From Filimonas effusa (lineage in GTDB: Bacteria; Bacteroidota; Bacteroidia; Chitinophagales; Chitinophagaceae): a DNA stretch of 64,000 nt. The translations under genes and the position numbers were made by a program. This document shows, piece after piece, positions 9,336 through 17,571 of this stretch. The notes beneath the pieces are model-generated. The model was not told the origin of the DNA, did no database searches, and saw only the letters and a list, made by a program, of their open reading frames with translations. The stretch spans positions 62,001-126,000 of the forward strand of contig NZ_SDHZ01000003.1 of NCBI RefSeq assembly GCF_004118675.1, read 5' to 3'. Every line of letters starts with the position of its first letter. Position 1 is the stretch's first letter.

Positions 9336-9783
9336 ATAACCCTGCAACCAATTTAAGCGACAAATACTTCCATTTGTAAGTCGGCGTAATTACATTAATA
9401 TACTCCCATCCGGTGGATTATGTCCGATTGGGCTATTCTTCTGACGGATTGCGCTAACAAGATTTAAGTATTCAGGTTATTTTTGATACAGGTTTTCCCC
9501 GTTTTCCAATCCAATATCAGAAAGACTTTCTAAGGCCTCATCCCCTTAGAAAAGCAAGAAATTAGCTGTACAAAGCCCACAAAAGTGGGTTTTGTACCGA
9601 GCTAACAACCAATATCCTCATCTCAGCCGGGTTTATCCCGAATAAAAGCGTAGTAATGGATTCAGCCCGTTATTGCGCTTATTTTTTGCCCTTTACCCAT
9701 CCCTTCCATCATCTATCTTCTTTCCCGCTATAAAAATCTATACGCCATCGCCTGTCGTCTGCCATCTATTGGTACTTTTACTC
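9336..9783 (+). other. Intergenic region with two tandem hairpins
   Basis: No convincing gene. Two inverted repeats stand out. TTTCTAAGG (9527-9535) pairs with CCTTAGAAA (9544-9552). GTACAAAGCCCAC (9568-9580) pairs, with one G-U, with GTGGGTTTTGTAC (9585-9597) around an AAAA loop, and TTAGCT/AGCTAA (9562-9567, 9600-9605) extends it across a 2-base bulge. Neither is followed by a T run, so they may be part of a structured transcript or a dispersed repeat. TACTTTTAC at 9773-9781, 2 bases before the ade ATG, may be that gene's -7 box. Confidence 0.5.
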
Positions 9784-11466
9784 ATGGCAAACACAACAAA
9801 CATCAGCGGACAGCTGGTAGACGTATGGCAGCAACAGATCTATCCTGCTACCATTAGTTTTGAGAATGGGAAGATCAGTTCTATCACGCGTATTTCAACA
9901 GAACAATTACAGCAACAATATCCGGGCGCTGAAATTCCTTATATCATGCCGGGTTTTACCGATAGCCATGTACATATAGAAAGCTCTCTGCTGGTGCCAT
10001 CAGAATTTGCCCGCCTGGCGGTTGTTCACGGCACGGTAGCAACCGTTAGCGATCCCCATGAGATAGCCAATGTATGTGGGCTGCCAGGGGTTCATTATAT
10101 GATTGAAAATGGCAAACAAGTACCTTTCAAGTTCAACTTTGGAGCGCCCAGTTGCGTTCCTGCCACCAGCTTTGAAACGGCTGGTGCTGCTTTAAATAGC
10201 GATGATGTAGCAGCCTTGCTGGCGCTCAACGATATCAGGTATCTCAGTGAAATGATGAATTTCCCGGGTGTCCTTAACGGTGATCCCGAGGTAATGAAAA
10301 AAATTGCCGCTGCCCAGGCTGCGGGCAAACCTGTTGATGGCCATGCCCCGGGTTTACGCGGTGAAGAAGCCGCCCATTATATCGCCACCGGCATCAGCAC
10401 CGACCACGAGTGTTTTACCGCCGAAGAAGCGCTCGATAAGCTGCAACATGGCATGATGATCCTCATCCGGGAAGGTAGCGCCGCCCGCAATTTTGAAGCG
10501 CTTATTCCCCTGCTGCATGATTATCCCGGGGATATTATGTTCTGTAGCGATGACAAACATCCCGACAGCCTGGTGGCCGGTCATATCAACCAGCTCTGCG
10601 CCCGGGCCGTGGCATACGACATCAATCTCTTTCATGTATTACAGGCGGCCTGCGTGAACCCTGTGGTCCATTATAACCTGCCGGTTGGCCTGCTCAGGGA
10701 AGGCGATCCGGCCGATTTCATTTTGGTAAAAGACCTGACACATTTCCAGGTATTCGCTACTTATATCAACGGCTTACAGGTTTCTGACGGACCAGCCTCG
10801 CTGATACCATCGCTGCCTGGCCTGAGCGCTATCAACCAGTTCCACTGCGCCCCTATTCAGCCAGAAGACCTGCAGGTAAGTTACCAGCAACAGGTTACCA
10901 TTCCTGTTATAGAAGCACTGGACGGGCAGCTAATCACCAACAGGCTGGAATTACCGCCATTGGTTGAGCATCACCAGATCATTCCTAACCTGGTAAATGA
11001 TGTACTGAAGGTGGTAGTTGTAAACCGCTATCACCAGGCACCGCCTGCTATTGCCTGGATTAAAAATTTTGGTATTCAAAATGGTGCTATAGCTTCCAGC
11101 GTAGCGCATGACAGCCATAATATCATAGCTGTAGGCAGCAGTGATGAAAGTATAACCGAAGCCATTAACCTTGTTATTGCCGAAAAGGGAGGGCTTAGCT
11201 GTGTTATTCCCGCCAATGACAGCCCAACTGCTGCCGGTAGCTGGCAACGTTCCGTACTTCCCCTGCCCGTTGCCGGGCTTATGAGCCTCAACGATGGTTA
11301 TGAAGTGGCTGCCACATACACTGCATTAGACCGGATGGCAAAATCTACAGGCTCAACACTTGCCTCTCCTTTTATGACATTAAGCTTTATGGCTTTACTG
11401 GTGATTCCACATCTAAAGCTTAGTGACAAGGGATTATTTAATGGAAATAAATTTCAATTCGAATAA
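9784..11466 (+). CDS. ade: Adenine deaminase
   Basis: 560 aa from ATG 9784 (MANTTNISGQLVDVWQQ); an extra 37 in-frame codons upstream are hydrophobic and unlike the family. Amidohydrolase features: metal ligands HVH in GFTDSHVHIESSLL, then VDGHAPGL, STDHE, and FCSDDKHPD. The adenine-deaminase C-terminal domain follows (VVVNRYHQ, GSVAHDSHNIIAVG type sequence, then GGLSCV). It converts adenine to hypoxanthine plus ammonia in purine salvage, using a dinuclear metal centre. Its stop lies 4 bases from the stop of convergent anmK. Confidence 0.95.
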   Translation: MANTTNISGQLVDVWQQQIYPATISFENGKISSITRISTEQLQQQYPGAEIPYIMPGFTDSHVHIESSLLVPSEFARLAVVHGTVATVSDPHEIANVCGLPGVHYMIENGKQVPFKFNFGAPSCVPATSFETAGAALNSDDVAALLALNDIRYLSEMMNFPGVLNGDPEVMKKIAAAQAAGKPVDGHAPGLRGEEAAHYIATGISTDHECFTAEEALDKLQHGMMILIREGSAARNFEALIPLLHDYPGDIMFCSDDKHPDSLVAGHINQLCARAVAYDINLFHVLQAACVNPVVHYNLPVGLLREGDPADFILVKDLTHFQVFATYINGLQVSDGPASLIPSLPGLSAINQFHCAPIQPEDLQVSYQQQVTIPVIEALDGQLITNRLELPPLVEHHQIIPNLVNDVLKVVVVNRYHQAPPAIAWIKNFGIQNGAIASSVAHDSHNIIAVGSSDESITEAINLVIAEKGGLSCVIPANDSPTAAGSWQRSVLPLPVAGLMSLNDGYEVAATYTALDRMAKSTGSTLASPFMTLSFMALLVIPHLKLSDKGLFNGNKFQFE

Positions 11467-11470
11467 AGCT

Positions 11471-12574
11471 TTAGGCCTCCTGCCCTATCCATACCGCACC
11501 ACCAATGCTGCTACGGGTTGCGCCGGTTACAGAATGCAGCACTGTATTCTCTTCCCTCCAGCGCAATACGCCCAAAAGTGACATTATAAGGGCTTCTTTA
11601 TATTGCACTAACTCTGGTTCCGGAATGGCAACGGTAACGTGAAAAGGAGCCAGGTGATGAGATAAACGCTGTACCAGGTAGGTGTTGAAAGCACCACCAC
11701 CTGTAACCAGCATAGAGGCAGTTTCATCGGTAGTGACGGCATCTCCAATGGCGCCTTCAAAAATCTTTGCCACTTGTATTGCAATATGCTCGGCATAAGT
11801 GCTCATTGCATCAGCAACAGACAATTGATAGGATTGAATCAATGGGAAGATCGTTTCTGTACCAAAATCATTTGCCAAAGACTTGGGATAGGTTTGCTGG
11901 TAATAAGGCAAAGCGTTCAGCTTTTCCAGCAACCCGGTGTTTACCTGTCCGGAAGCAGCGATAGCGCCTCCTTCATCAAAAGCTTTTCCTTCCAGGGCAG
12001 CCAGCATATTCAATACCCTGTTGGCAGCACATACGTCATAAGCAATATAACCGTTATCGGTGTTAGCCGAAATATTGGCAATACCGCCGATGTTAAGGAA
12101 ATAATTGTGTTGTGGTAATAACAGCTTTTCTCCCATAGGAACAATGGGAGCCCCTTGCCCGCCTAAGGCTACGTCGATAGCACGCAGGTGGCTGACAACG
12201 TTAATACCTGTAACAGCAGCAATAGCTGCGCCGTCTCCCAGTTGTGCCGTCATTTTTAAAGCCGGTGCATGAAAGCTGGTATGACCATGAGAGGCGATCA
12301 GTTGTACCTTATGGTGCAGCTGGTATGTATCTATAAATTCGTTGATCTTGTTACCTATATAATGCCCATAATCGGCGTGTAATAACATGTATTCATAAGC
12401 ATTCAGCTGGGTGGCATGGCGCAGCCGCTGCTCCCAGGCGGCATCATAACTGTAGCAATGCGCCGCTTTAATTTCGTACGACCATTTACCCCTGCTTTCT
12501 TCGAGTTCTGCAAAAACGAGATCCAATCCGTCGAGCGAAGAGCCGCTCATAATGCCAATTGCCCTGTAAACCAT
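11471..12574 (-). CDS. anmK: Anhydro-N-acetylmuramic acid kinase
   Basis: 367 aa, normal length. The N-terminus MVYRAIGIMSGSSLDGLDLV is the AnmK signature, followed by IASHGHT, QLGDGAAIAAVTG, FLNIGGIANIS and a C-terminal TGGGAFN ATPase motif. AnmK phosphorylates and opens 1,6-anhydroMurNAc to MurNAc-6-phosphate in peptidoglycan recycling. It is divergent from upp; a TACTTTTGC -7 box lies 56 bases upstream of its start. Confidence 0.96.
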   Translation of the reverse strand: MVYRAIGIMSGSSLDGLDLVFAELEESRGKWSYEIKAAHCYSYDAAWEQRLRHATQLNAYEYMLLHADYGHYIGNKINEFIDTYQLHHKVQLIASHGHTSFHAPALKMTAQLGDGAAIAAVTGINVVSHLRAIDVALGGQGAPIVPMGEKLLLPQHNYFLNIGGIANISANTDNGYIAYDVCAANRVLNMLAALEGKAFDEGGAIAASGQVNTGLLEKLNALPYYQQTYPKSLANDFGTETIFPLIQSYQLSVADAMSTYAEHIAIQVAKIFEGAIGDAVTTDETASMLVTGGGAFNTYLVQRLSHHLAPFHVTVAIPEPELVQYKEALIMSLLGVLRWREENTVLHSVTGATRSSIGGAVWIGQEA

Positions 12575-12630
12575 ATAGTTAATTCAATAATGATGAAGAA
12601 AATACGGTCCCGGACCGCACCATTCAGCGC

Positions 12631-12639
12631 GCAAAAGTA
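12631..12639 (-). promoter_or_regulatory. -7 promoter box of anmK
   Basis: The minus strand reads TACTTTTGC, an exact TAnnTTTGC match, in the divergent anmK-upp intergenic region. The -33 element is not evident. Confidence 0.5.
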
Positions 12640-12675
12640 ACGAAACCCGATGGTTGGAAGGAGGGAATTCCGGCA

Positions 12676-12695
12676 AGGTTGATCATAGTCAACCT
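12676..12695. promoter_or_regulatory. Inverted repeat upstream of upp (possible operator)
   Basis: AGGTTGA-TCATAG-TCAACCT: 7-base arms with a 6-base spacer, located between divergent anmK and upp and just upstream of TATTTTTG (12715-12722), the likely upp -7 box. The layout would suit a repressor or activator site, but no regulator gene is adjacent. Confidence 0.3.
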
Positions 12696-12729
12696 GTAAA
12701 TAGGCTTTATTGTCTATTTTTGGCGCATT

Positions 12730-13383
12730 ATGGTAGTGAATCTCAGCGAGCAACACAGCCTGGTTAGTAACTGGGTCAGCGAATTAAGATGTATTGATAC
12801 CCAAACGGACCGTATGCGTTTCCGCCGCAACCTGGAACGGATAGGTGAGGTAGCCGCTTATGAAATAAGCAAGGAGCTGCCCTGGGAAGAAGTAGAAGTG
12901 CAAACCCCGCTGGGAACCCATAACAGCAAAAAGCTGGCAGCACAGCCGGTGTTGTGCACCATCCTGAGAGCAGGCCTGCCGCTGCATCACGGCATGCTCA
13001 ACTATTTCGACCGCGCCGACAATGCCTTTGTTTCCGCCTACCGCAAACATCACCGCGATGGCAGTTTCGAGATCAGCCTGGACTATATGAGTTGCCCTTC
13101 GCTGGACGACCGTATTGTACTGATCAGCGACCCTATGCTCGCTACAGGCGCCTCGTTGGTGAAAACAATCGACTATATCCGCTCAGAAGGCAAGCCAGCC
13201 TCTATTCATGTGATAGCAGCCATTGCCTGTACCTTAGGCATTGAATATGTTGTACGCGAAGCCGGCGATGACATTAAGATCTGGTGTGGAGATGTCGATG
13301 ATGAGCTAACCGCCAAGGGGTATATTGTACCAGGACTTGGAGATGCAGGCGATCTGGCATTTGGAACTAAGATGCAATCGTAG
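12730..13383 (+). CDS. upp: Uracil phosphoribosyltransferase
   Basis: 217 aa. Type I phosphoribosyltransferase motifs are present: the PRPP-binding loop VLISDPMLATGASLVKTI and the uracil-binding C-terminus DELTAKGYIVPGLGDAGDLAFGT. It makes UMP from uracil and PRPP in pyrimidine salvage. It lies upstream of ispF and dut on the same strand but with gaps of 50-70 bases. Confidence 0.95.
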   Translation: MVVNLSEQHSLVSNWVSELRCIDTQTDRMRFRRNLERIGEVAAYEISKELPWEEVEVQTPLGTHNSKKLAAQPVLCTILRAGLPLHHGMLNYFDRADNAFVSAYRKHHRDGSFEISLDYMSCPSLDDRIVLISDPMLATGASLVKTIDYIRSEGKPASIHVIAAIACTLGIEYVVREAGDDIKIWCGDVDDELTAKGYIVPGLGDAGDLAFGTKMQS

Positions 13384-13435
13384 AAAGCTGGCAGAGAGAA
13401 AGAGATAATTGGTTTTTCAGTTTTAATTTGATGTA

Positions 13436-13915
13436 ATGAATATTAGAATAGGACAGGGTGTTGATTTTCACCAGTTAGTTGAAGGACGTGATCTATGGCT
13501 GGGAGGCGTGAAAGTGCCACATATCAAAGGAGCGCTGGGACATAGTGATGCTGATGTATTGTTACATGCTATCTGTGATGCGCTGTTGGGAGCTGCAGCC
13601 CTGGGAGATATAGGCATGCATTTCCCCGATACTTCCTCCGAATTTAAAGATATCGACAGCAAAATACTGCTCAAAAGAACCTGTGCGTTAATTACCAAAG
13701 AGGGCTATCGCATCGGTAATATCGATGCTTCCTTATGCCTGCAGGCACCCAAGATCAAACCCTATGTGGCCCAAATGCAGGAAGTAATTGCGGGTATCGC
13801 CGGCATCACCATAAAAGATATTTCCATAAAAGCCACTACCACCGAAAAACTGGGCTTTGTGGGCCGCGAAGAGGGTGTAGTAGCCTACGCCAGCGCATTA
13901 TTATTTCCATTATAA
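13436..13915 (+). CDS. ispF: 2-C-methyl-D-erythritol 2,4-cyclodiphosphate synthase
   Basis: 159 aa, exact family size. Zinc ligands D10-x-H12 are in GQGVDFHQL, followed by GHSDADVLLHAICDALLGAAALGDIG and the C-terminal KATTTEKLGFVGREEGV. IspF cyclises CDP-ME-2-phosphate in the MEP isoprenoid pathway and works as a trimer in the cytoplasm. A MEP-pathway gene implies non-mevalonate isoprenoid synthesis in this organism. Confidence 0.97.
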   Translation: MNIRIGQGVDFHQLVEGRDLWLGGVKVPHIKGALGHSDADVLLHAICDALLGAAALGDIGMHFPDTSSEFKDIDSKILLKRTCALITKEGYRIGNIDASLCLQAPKIKPYVAQMQEVIAGIAGITIKDISIKATTTEKLGFVGREEGVVAYASALLFPL

Positions 13916-13970
13916 ACGTTATCCTTCGTAATTTCTAACATCTGGCATTCCCCATCTACTGTGTATCCTC

Positions 13971-13979
13971 TATCTTCGC
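13971..13979 (+). promoter_or_regulatory. -7 box of dut, 3 bases before the GTG
   Basis: TATCTTCGC, one change from TATCTTTGC, ends 3 bases before the dut GTG at 13983. The spacing equals that at trmD and at the DUF983 gene. Confidence 0.55.
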
Positions 13980-13982
13980 GAA

Positions 13983-14426
13983 GTGGAAAAATTAAGCGTT
14001 AACATCATCAACCAGTCGGCATTTGCACTTCCTGCTTATGCCACTTCGGGCTCGGCGGGAATGGACCTGCGGGCTAATATCACGGAATCATTCACTTTAC
14101 AGCCTTTGGAACGTACTTTGGTGCCTACCGGGCTGTTTATGGCCTTACCTGAAGGCTATGAGGCGCAAATCCGCCCCAGGAGCGGTTTGGCTATCAAACA
14201 GGGGCTTACCTGCCTCAATACCCCTGGCACGATTGATGCAGACTACAGGGGGGAGATTAAAGTAATACTCATCAATCTTTCCAATGAACCACAAACAGTA
14301 TTACCAGGCGACAGAATTGCCCAGATGGTGATTCAGCGGGTAGCGCAGGTAGAATGGCTTGCCGTAGAAACACTCGACACTACCAACAGAGGTAGCGGCG
14401 GTTTTGGTCATACCGGCAAAATTTAA
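13983..14426 (+). CDS. dut: dUTP diphosphatase
   Basis: 147 aa from a GTG start. All dUTPase motifs are visible in order: [37 protein letters not shown] and the C-terminal glycine-rich [12 protein letters not shown] that closes over the nucleotide. It hydrolyses dUTP to dUMP, keeping uracil out of DNA and supplying thymidylate synthesis. It is followed 7 bases later by the DUF4292 lipoprotein gene. Confidence 0.97.
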   Translation: MEKLSVNIINQSAFALPAYATSGSAGMDLRANITESFTLQPLERTLVPTGLFMALPEGYEAQIRPRSGLAIKQGLTCLNTPGTIDADYRGEIKVILINLSNEPQTVLPGDRIAQMVIQRVAQVEWLAVETLDTTNRGSGGFGHTGKI

Positions 14427-14433
14427 GACAGGA

Positions 14434-15261
14434 ATGAAGAATTTTTTATACGTTAGTGCTCTTGCCTTTGCTGCCCTGCTGGCAGTTACAGGATGCCGCC
14501 CTACTAAAAAGGTGCAGCGCGTTGAAAATGCGATCGCTAAAAAAGATACCACTGCCCGCATAGTGGTGAAACCGGAAGCAGTAGACTCTATGTCCATTGT
14601 AAAAGGCATTATAGCGGACCTGGATAAGGGGTTGATTGATTTCAATAGCTTCTCTGCAAAAGTAAAAGTAGAATACCAGGACAAAGACGGCGGCGACCAG
14701 GCCAATGCCTTTATTCAAATGAAAAAGGACAGCGCCATATGGATTTCCCTCACCGGCCCTTTTAATATTGAAGGGGTGCGCCTGCTGGTAACACGTGATA
14801 GCGTGAAGCTGATGAACAAGATCAAGAAGACAGTGCAAATGAGCAGCATCGATTACCTGAAAGAACTGACCCAAACGCCGTTTGATTTCAACACTTTACA
14901 GGATGTGATCATTGGCAACCCGGTGTTTATTGATGGCAAACTCACTTCTTACAGGAAAAAAGATAATGGCTTACAGGTGCTGATCATTGGCAATTTGTTT
15001 AAACACCTGGTAACGCTGGATCCTGCGCAAAGCAAGATCTTACACAGCAAGCTGGATGATGTAGATGCAAACCGCAACAGGACCTGCGATATTACTTTCG
15101 GACAATATAAAAACGAGGGTGGCGTTAATTTCTCTACTTACCGCAAGATTTCGGTGGCAGAACATTCAAAGCTGGATGTAACACTTGACTTTAAGAAATA
15201 CACGTTTAATGAAGCGGTGAGCTTTCCGTTTAATGTGCCGAAAAACTTCAAGCGGAAATAA
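14434..15261 (+). CDS. DUF4292 family lipoprotein
   Basis: 275 aa from ATG 14434 (MKNFLYVSALAF). A lipoprotein signal peptide ends at LLAVTGC, so the protein is lipid-anchored in the periplasm or outer membrane. The body (AFIQMKKDSAIWISLTGPFNIEGVR) resembles the DUF4292 family, which has an LolA/LppX-like fold thought to carry lipids or lipoproteins; that role is inference. It is close behind dut and 53 bases before the EnvC-like gene, and may share a transcript with both. Confidence 0.82.
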   Translation: MKNFLYVSALAFAALLAVTGCRPTKKVQRVENAIAKKDTTARIVVKPEAVDSMSIVKGIIADLDKGLIDFNSFSAKVKVEYQDKDGGDQANAFIQMKKDSAIWISLTGPFNIEGVRLLVTRDSVKLMNKIKKTVQMSSIDYLKELTQTPFDFNTLQDVIIGNPVFIDGKLTSYRKKDNGLQVLIIGNLFKHLVTLDPAQSKILHSKLDDVDANRNRTCDITFGQYKNEGGVNFSTYRKISVAEHSKLDVTLDFKKYTFNEAVSFPFNVPKNFKRK

Positions 15262-15314
15262 TTTTTGCCTGGTTTGAACGTTAATTTTAGGCTGAACCCA
15301 TAAAAAGGATTGGA

Positions 15315-16748
15315 ATGACTAAAAAGCTGTTTGTTTCCATATTGTGCTTAGGTATTGCCGTAGCGGCGGTATCGCAGCAGACAAAAGATGAAATCCAGAA
15401 AAAACAGCAGGAGCTGCAGAAGGAGCTTGCAGACTTGAATGATACCTACAACGAGATCAAGAAGAATAAGAAACAATCTATAGGGCAGTTACAGCTGGTG
15501 CAGCGGAAGATCCGCGCCCGGGAGGAGCTGGTAAGCGCGCTGAATAAGGACTTAAGGCTGATAGATGACAATATTTATCTTACCACCCTGGAGATGAACC
15601 GCATGCGCCGGGAGTTGGATACGTTGAAGATGAATTATGCGCAAAGCCTGGTATTCGCTTATAAGAACCGGAGTAACTACGATTATCTCAACTTTATATT
15701 TTCCGCCACCAGTTTTAATGATGCACTTAAGCGGGTAGCTTACCTGAAAAGCTATCGTCAATACCGCGAAACACAAGCTGATAACATCGTTAAAACCCGC
15801 TCTGTACTTGAACAAAAGTCTCAATTCCTGACTAATAGTAAAGTGGACAAAAATGCTGCCTTGAAAACACAGGGGCAGCAGTTACAGGTACTGGAAGAAG
15901 ACAAACGTGAGAAAGATAAGGTGGTGCAGGAACTAAAAGGCCGGGAATCTGAAGTTGCTGCTGATATCCGGGAACGGGAGAAAACACGTAAAAAATTGAG
16001 CGCTGCTTTACAGGCTGCCATTAAACGCGAACTGGAGGAAAAGCGCCGGGAGATGGCTGCCAAAATGCTGCGAGAAAAGCAAGCTAGAGAAGAAGAGGAA
16101 CGTAAGCGCAAAGCTGCTGCTGTAGCGGCAGCGGAACGAGAGAAAGCAAATCAACCCAAACAAGGTACAGCTGCTACCCAGCCTTCAGCTTCTAACAATG
16201 GTAATGCTAATGCGCAGCCGCCTGCCAGTACCACACCTTCCCGTCCATCAGAGTCGGCAAATACAGGATTAGTGACTACAGGCCCTAGTAACCGGGATTA
16301 TAGTGTGTTTGAATCTACAAGTGAGGGGCTGACCATGTCGCTCAATTTTGAGAATAATAAAGGCCGTTTGCCTTGGCCGGTGGACAAAGGATTTATCCTG
16401 ATTCATTTTGGCTCCTATACTATTCCAGATTCGAAGTTAAAAGGGGTAAGCGATGGGCTAGTGATCTCCACACCGGTAGGAACTACAGTTAAGTCTGTGG
16501 CTGATGGTGAAGTTTCTGCTGTAGTAGATTTGGGAGGAGAAGATGCAGTTATTGTTATTCATGGTAAATACTTCACTACCTATAGTAATCTTTCAGGAGT
16601 ATCCGTAAGCCGCGGTCAGAAGGTGCGTGCCGGCACTATTTTGGGAAGGGCGTCAGCTGGTAGCGACGGAGATGGACAAACTACATTTATGGTTTCTAAC
16701 GAAAAAGGGAACTTTTTCAACCCGGAATTTTGGCTGAAAAGACGCTAG
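15315..16748 (+). CDS. Murein hydrolase activator EnvC-like protein (degenerate LytM/M23 domain)
   Basis: 477 aa with a signal peptide (KLFVSILCLGIAVAAVSQ), a long coiled coil (about residues 22-260, rich in K, E, Q and R), a Q/S/T/P-rich linker (about 275-325) and a C-terminal LytM fold. The zinc ligands of active M23 enzymes are not recognisable: the usual HLS is YSNL in TTYSNLSGV, and the HFE motif is replaced by FMVSN. This matches EnvC of E. coli, which does not cut peptidoglycan itself but activates amidases at division. Partner amidases are not in this window. Confidence 0.85.
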   Translation: MTKKLFVSILCLGIAVAAVSQQTKDEIQKKQQELQKELADLNDTYNEIKKNKKQSIGQLQLVQRKIRAREELVSALNKDLRLIDDNIYLTTLEMNRMRRELDTLKMNYAQSLVFAYKNRSNYDYLNFIFSATSFNDALKRVAYLKSYRQYRETQADNIVKTRSVLEQKSQFLTNSKVDKNAALKTQGQQLQVLEEDKREKDKVVQELKGRESEVAADIREREKTRKKLSAALQAAIKRELEEKRREMAAKMLREKQAREEEERKRKAAAVAAAEREKANQPKQGTAATQPSASNNGNANAQPPASTTPSRPSESANTGLVTTGPSNRDYSVFESTSEGLTMSLNFENNKGRLPWPVDKGFILIHFGSYTIPDSKLKGVSDGLVISTPVGTTVKSVADGEVSAVVDLGGEDAVIVIHGKYFTTYSNLSGVSVSRGQKVRAGTILGRASAGSDGDGQTTFMVSNEKGNFFNPEFWLKRR

Positions 16749-16909
16749 GTAATTTTCGATCATGCATTATATAATAGCTAGATCAAGCGATACAAACATA
16801 GATTTCAGAATCTCTTTGAAAGAGTATTTGGCCCATTTTTCGTAGGTTCTCAAAAGCTTTGCTCCTTTTAATGAGGCCTTTCTTTTAAGATTCTCAATTT
16901 ACTGACTCA
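16749..16909. other. Spacer between envC-like gene and the AT-rich insert
   Basis: No gene seen. This 160-base stretch marks a change in base composition: bases 15481-15540 have 40 G/C of 60, while the following 3.5 kb is markedly AT-rich (16 of 60 at 18061-18120). Confidence 0.4.
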
Positions 16910-16932
16910 TTACTGATCCAGTAAATTGAGAA
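16891..16932 (-). terminator. Terminator overlapping the 3' end of the small cysteine protein gene
   Basis: TTCTCAATTTACTG (16891-16904) and CAGTAAATTGAGAA (16919-16932) form a perfect 14-base inverted repeat with a 14-base loop. The right arm lies inside the last codons and the stop is in the loop, so stem formation overlaps coding sequence. A T-rich stretch follows on the minus strand. Confidence 0.6.
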
Positions 16933-17206
16933 CTGGACACTCTTCAATCTCTGGGCAGCTCAGTCCTATAGGGCTAGTTTTAGGCAACCCATAGAAAGTA
17001 CCCCCTGGTTGAGGTTCTTCTCGAAAGTAAAACGTAAGTGTACAAGGCCCTGCAGTAGGAGTTACTCCATCATAAGGTAAAGCCATATTTGTACCAGGAA
17101 TAGCGGCTACACAATAAACTTGCGAAGCTGTTTTCCTATTTGCTATAGCTACGCTAACCATACCTACAACTGCTAACACAGAAAAAGCTAATATCGACCT
17201 CTTCAT
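16910..17206 (-). CDS. Small secreted four-cysteine protein (DUF6520-like)
   Basis: 98 aa. A signal peptide (MKRSILAFSVLAVVGMVSVAIA) is followed by a 76-residue mature part with cysteines at 32, 55, 84 and 90 and motifs VYC, PYDG, CTLTFYFREEPQPG, FYGLPKT and CPEIEECP. The gene at 39398 encodes a close relative with identical cysteine spacing; one at 42564 is also clearly related. Such short exported proteins are frequent in Bacteroidetes (I place them near DUF6520, from memory) and have no assigned function. A CGCCTC/GAGGCG hairpin (17244-17260) lies in its 5' region. It is divergent from the large S9-type peptidase gene. Confidence 0.75.
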   Translation of the reverse strand: MKRSILAFSVLAVVGMVSVAIANRKTASQVYCVAAIPGTNMALPYDGVTPTAGPCTLTFYFREEPQPGGTFYGLPKTSPIGLSCPEIEECPVLNLLDQ

Positions 17207-17571
17207 GCTAATATTGTAATTTAAAAAATGATGAATATTCTTTCGCCTCCATTAGAGGCGCCTGCTATAATTAACCTAATAAATTTCGTGTAAAAAAAAA
17301 CAATTTAGGGAACTTATCCTTTTAATAAGGAGCATTACATAGATCATACATAGACGCATTATAGCTCATTTCTGCATAAAAGAACGATATTACTCTATAT
17401 TCACTTATCCAATACCACGTTTGAGAAATGACGATGATACTATAAAAATAATCGGATATGGAGCTAATAGGGGGAAAATAAAAGAAAGTACACTCAAACA
17501 ACTTGTAAACAGTTTTATTTTAAGAGTCCCCCTAAGGGGCTTGTATATTTCTTTACACCTATTTTGTTATT
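17207..17571. other. AT-rich divergent intergenic region
   Basis: 365 bases between the small secreted protein and the peptidase. It holds the hairpin CGCCTC-CATTA-GAGGCG (17244-17260), close to the start of the minus-strand gene, and a GC-rich dyad CCCCTAAGGGG (17529-17539) about 35 bases before the peptidase ATG. I find no convincing ORF or consensus -7 box. Confidence 0.4.

Noticed and set aside
15315-16748. Active M23 endopeptidase
   Set aside because: The catalytic zinc-ligand motifs are replaced (YSNL, FMVSN), so an activator role like EnvC fits better.
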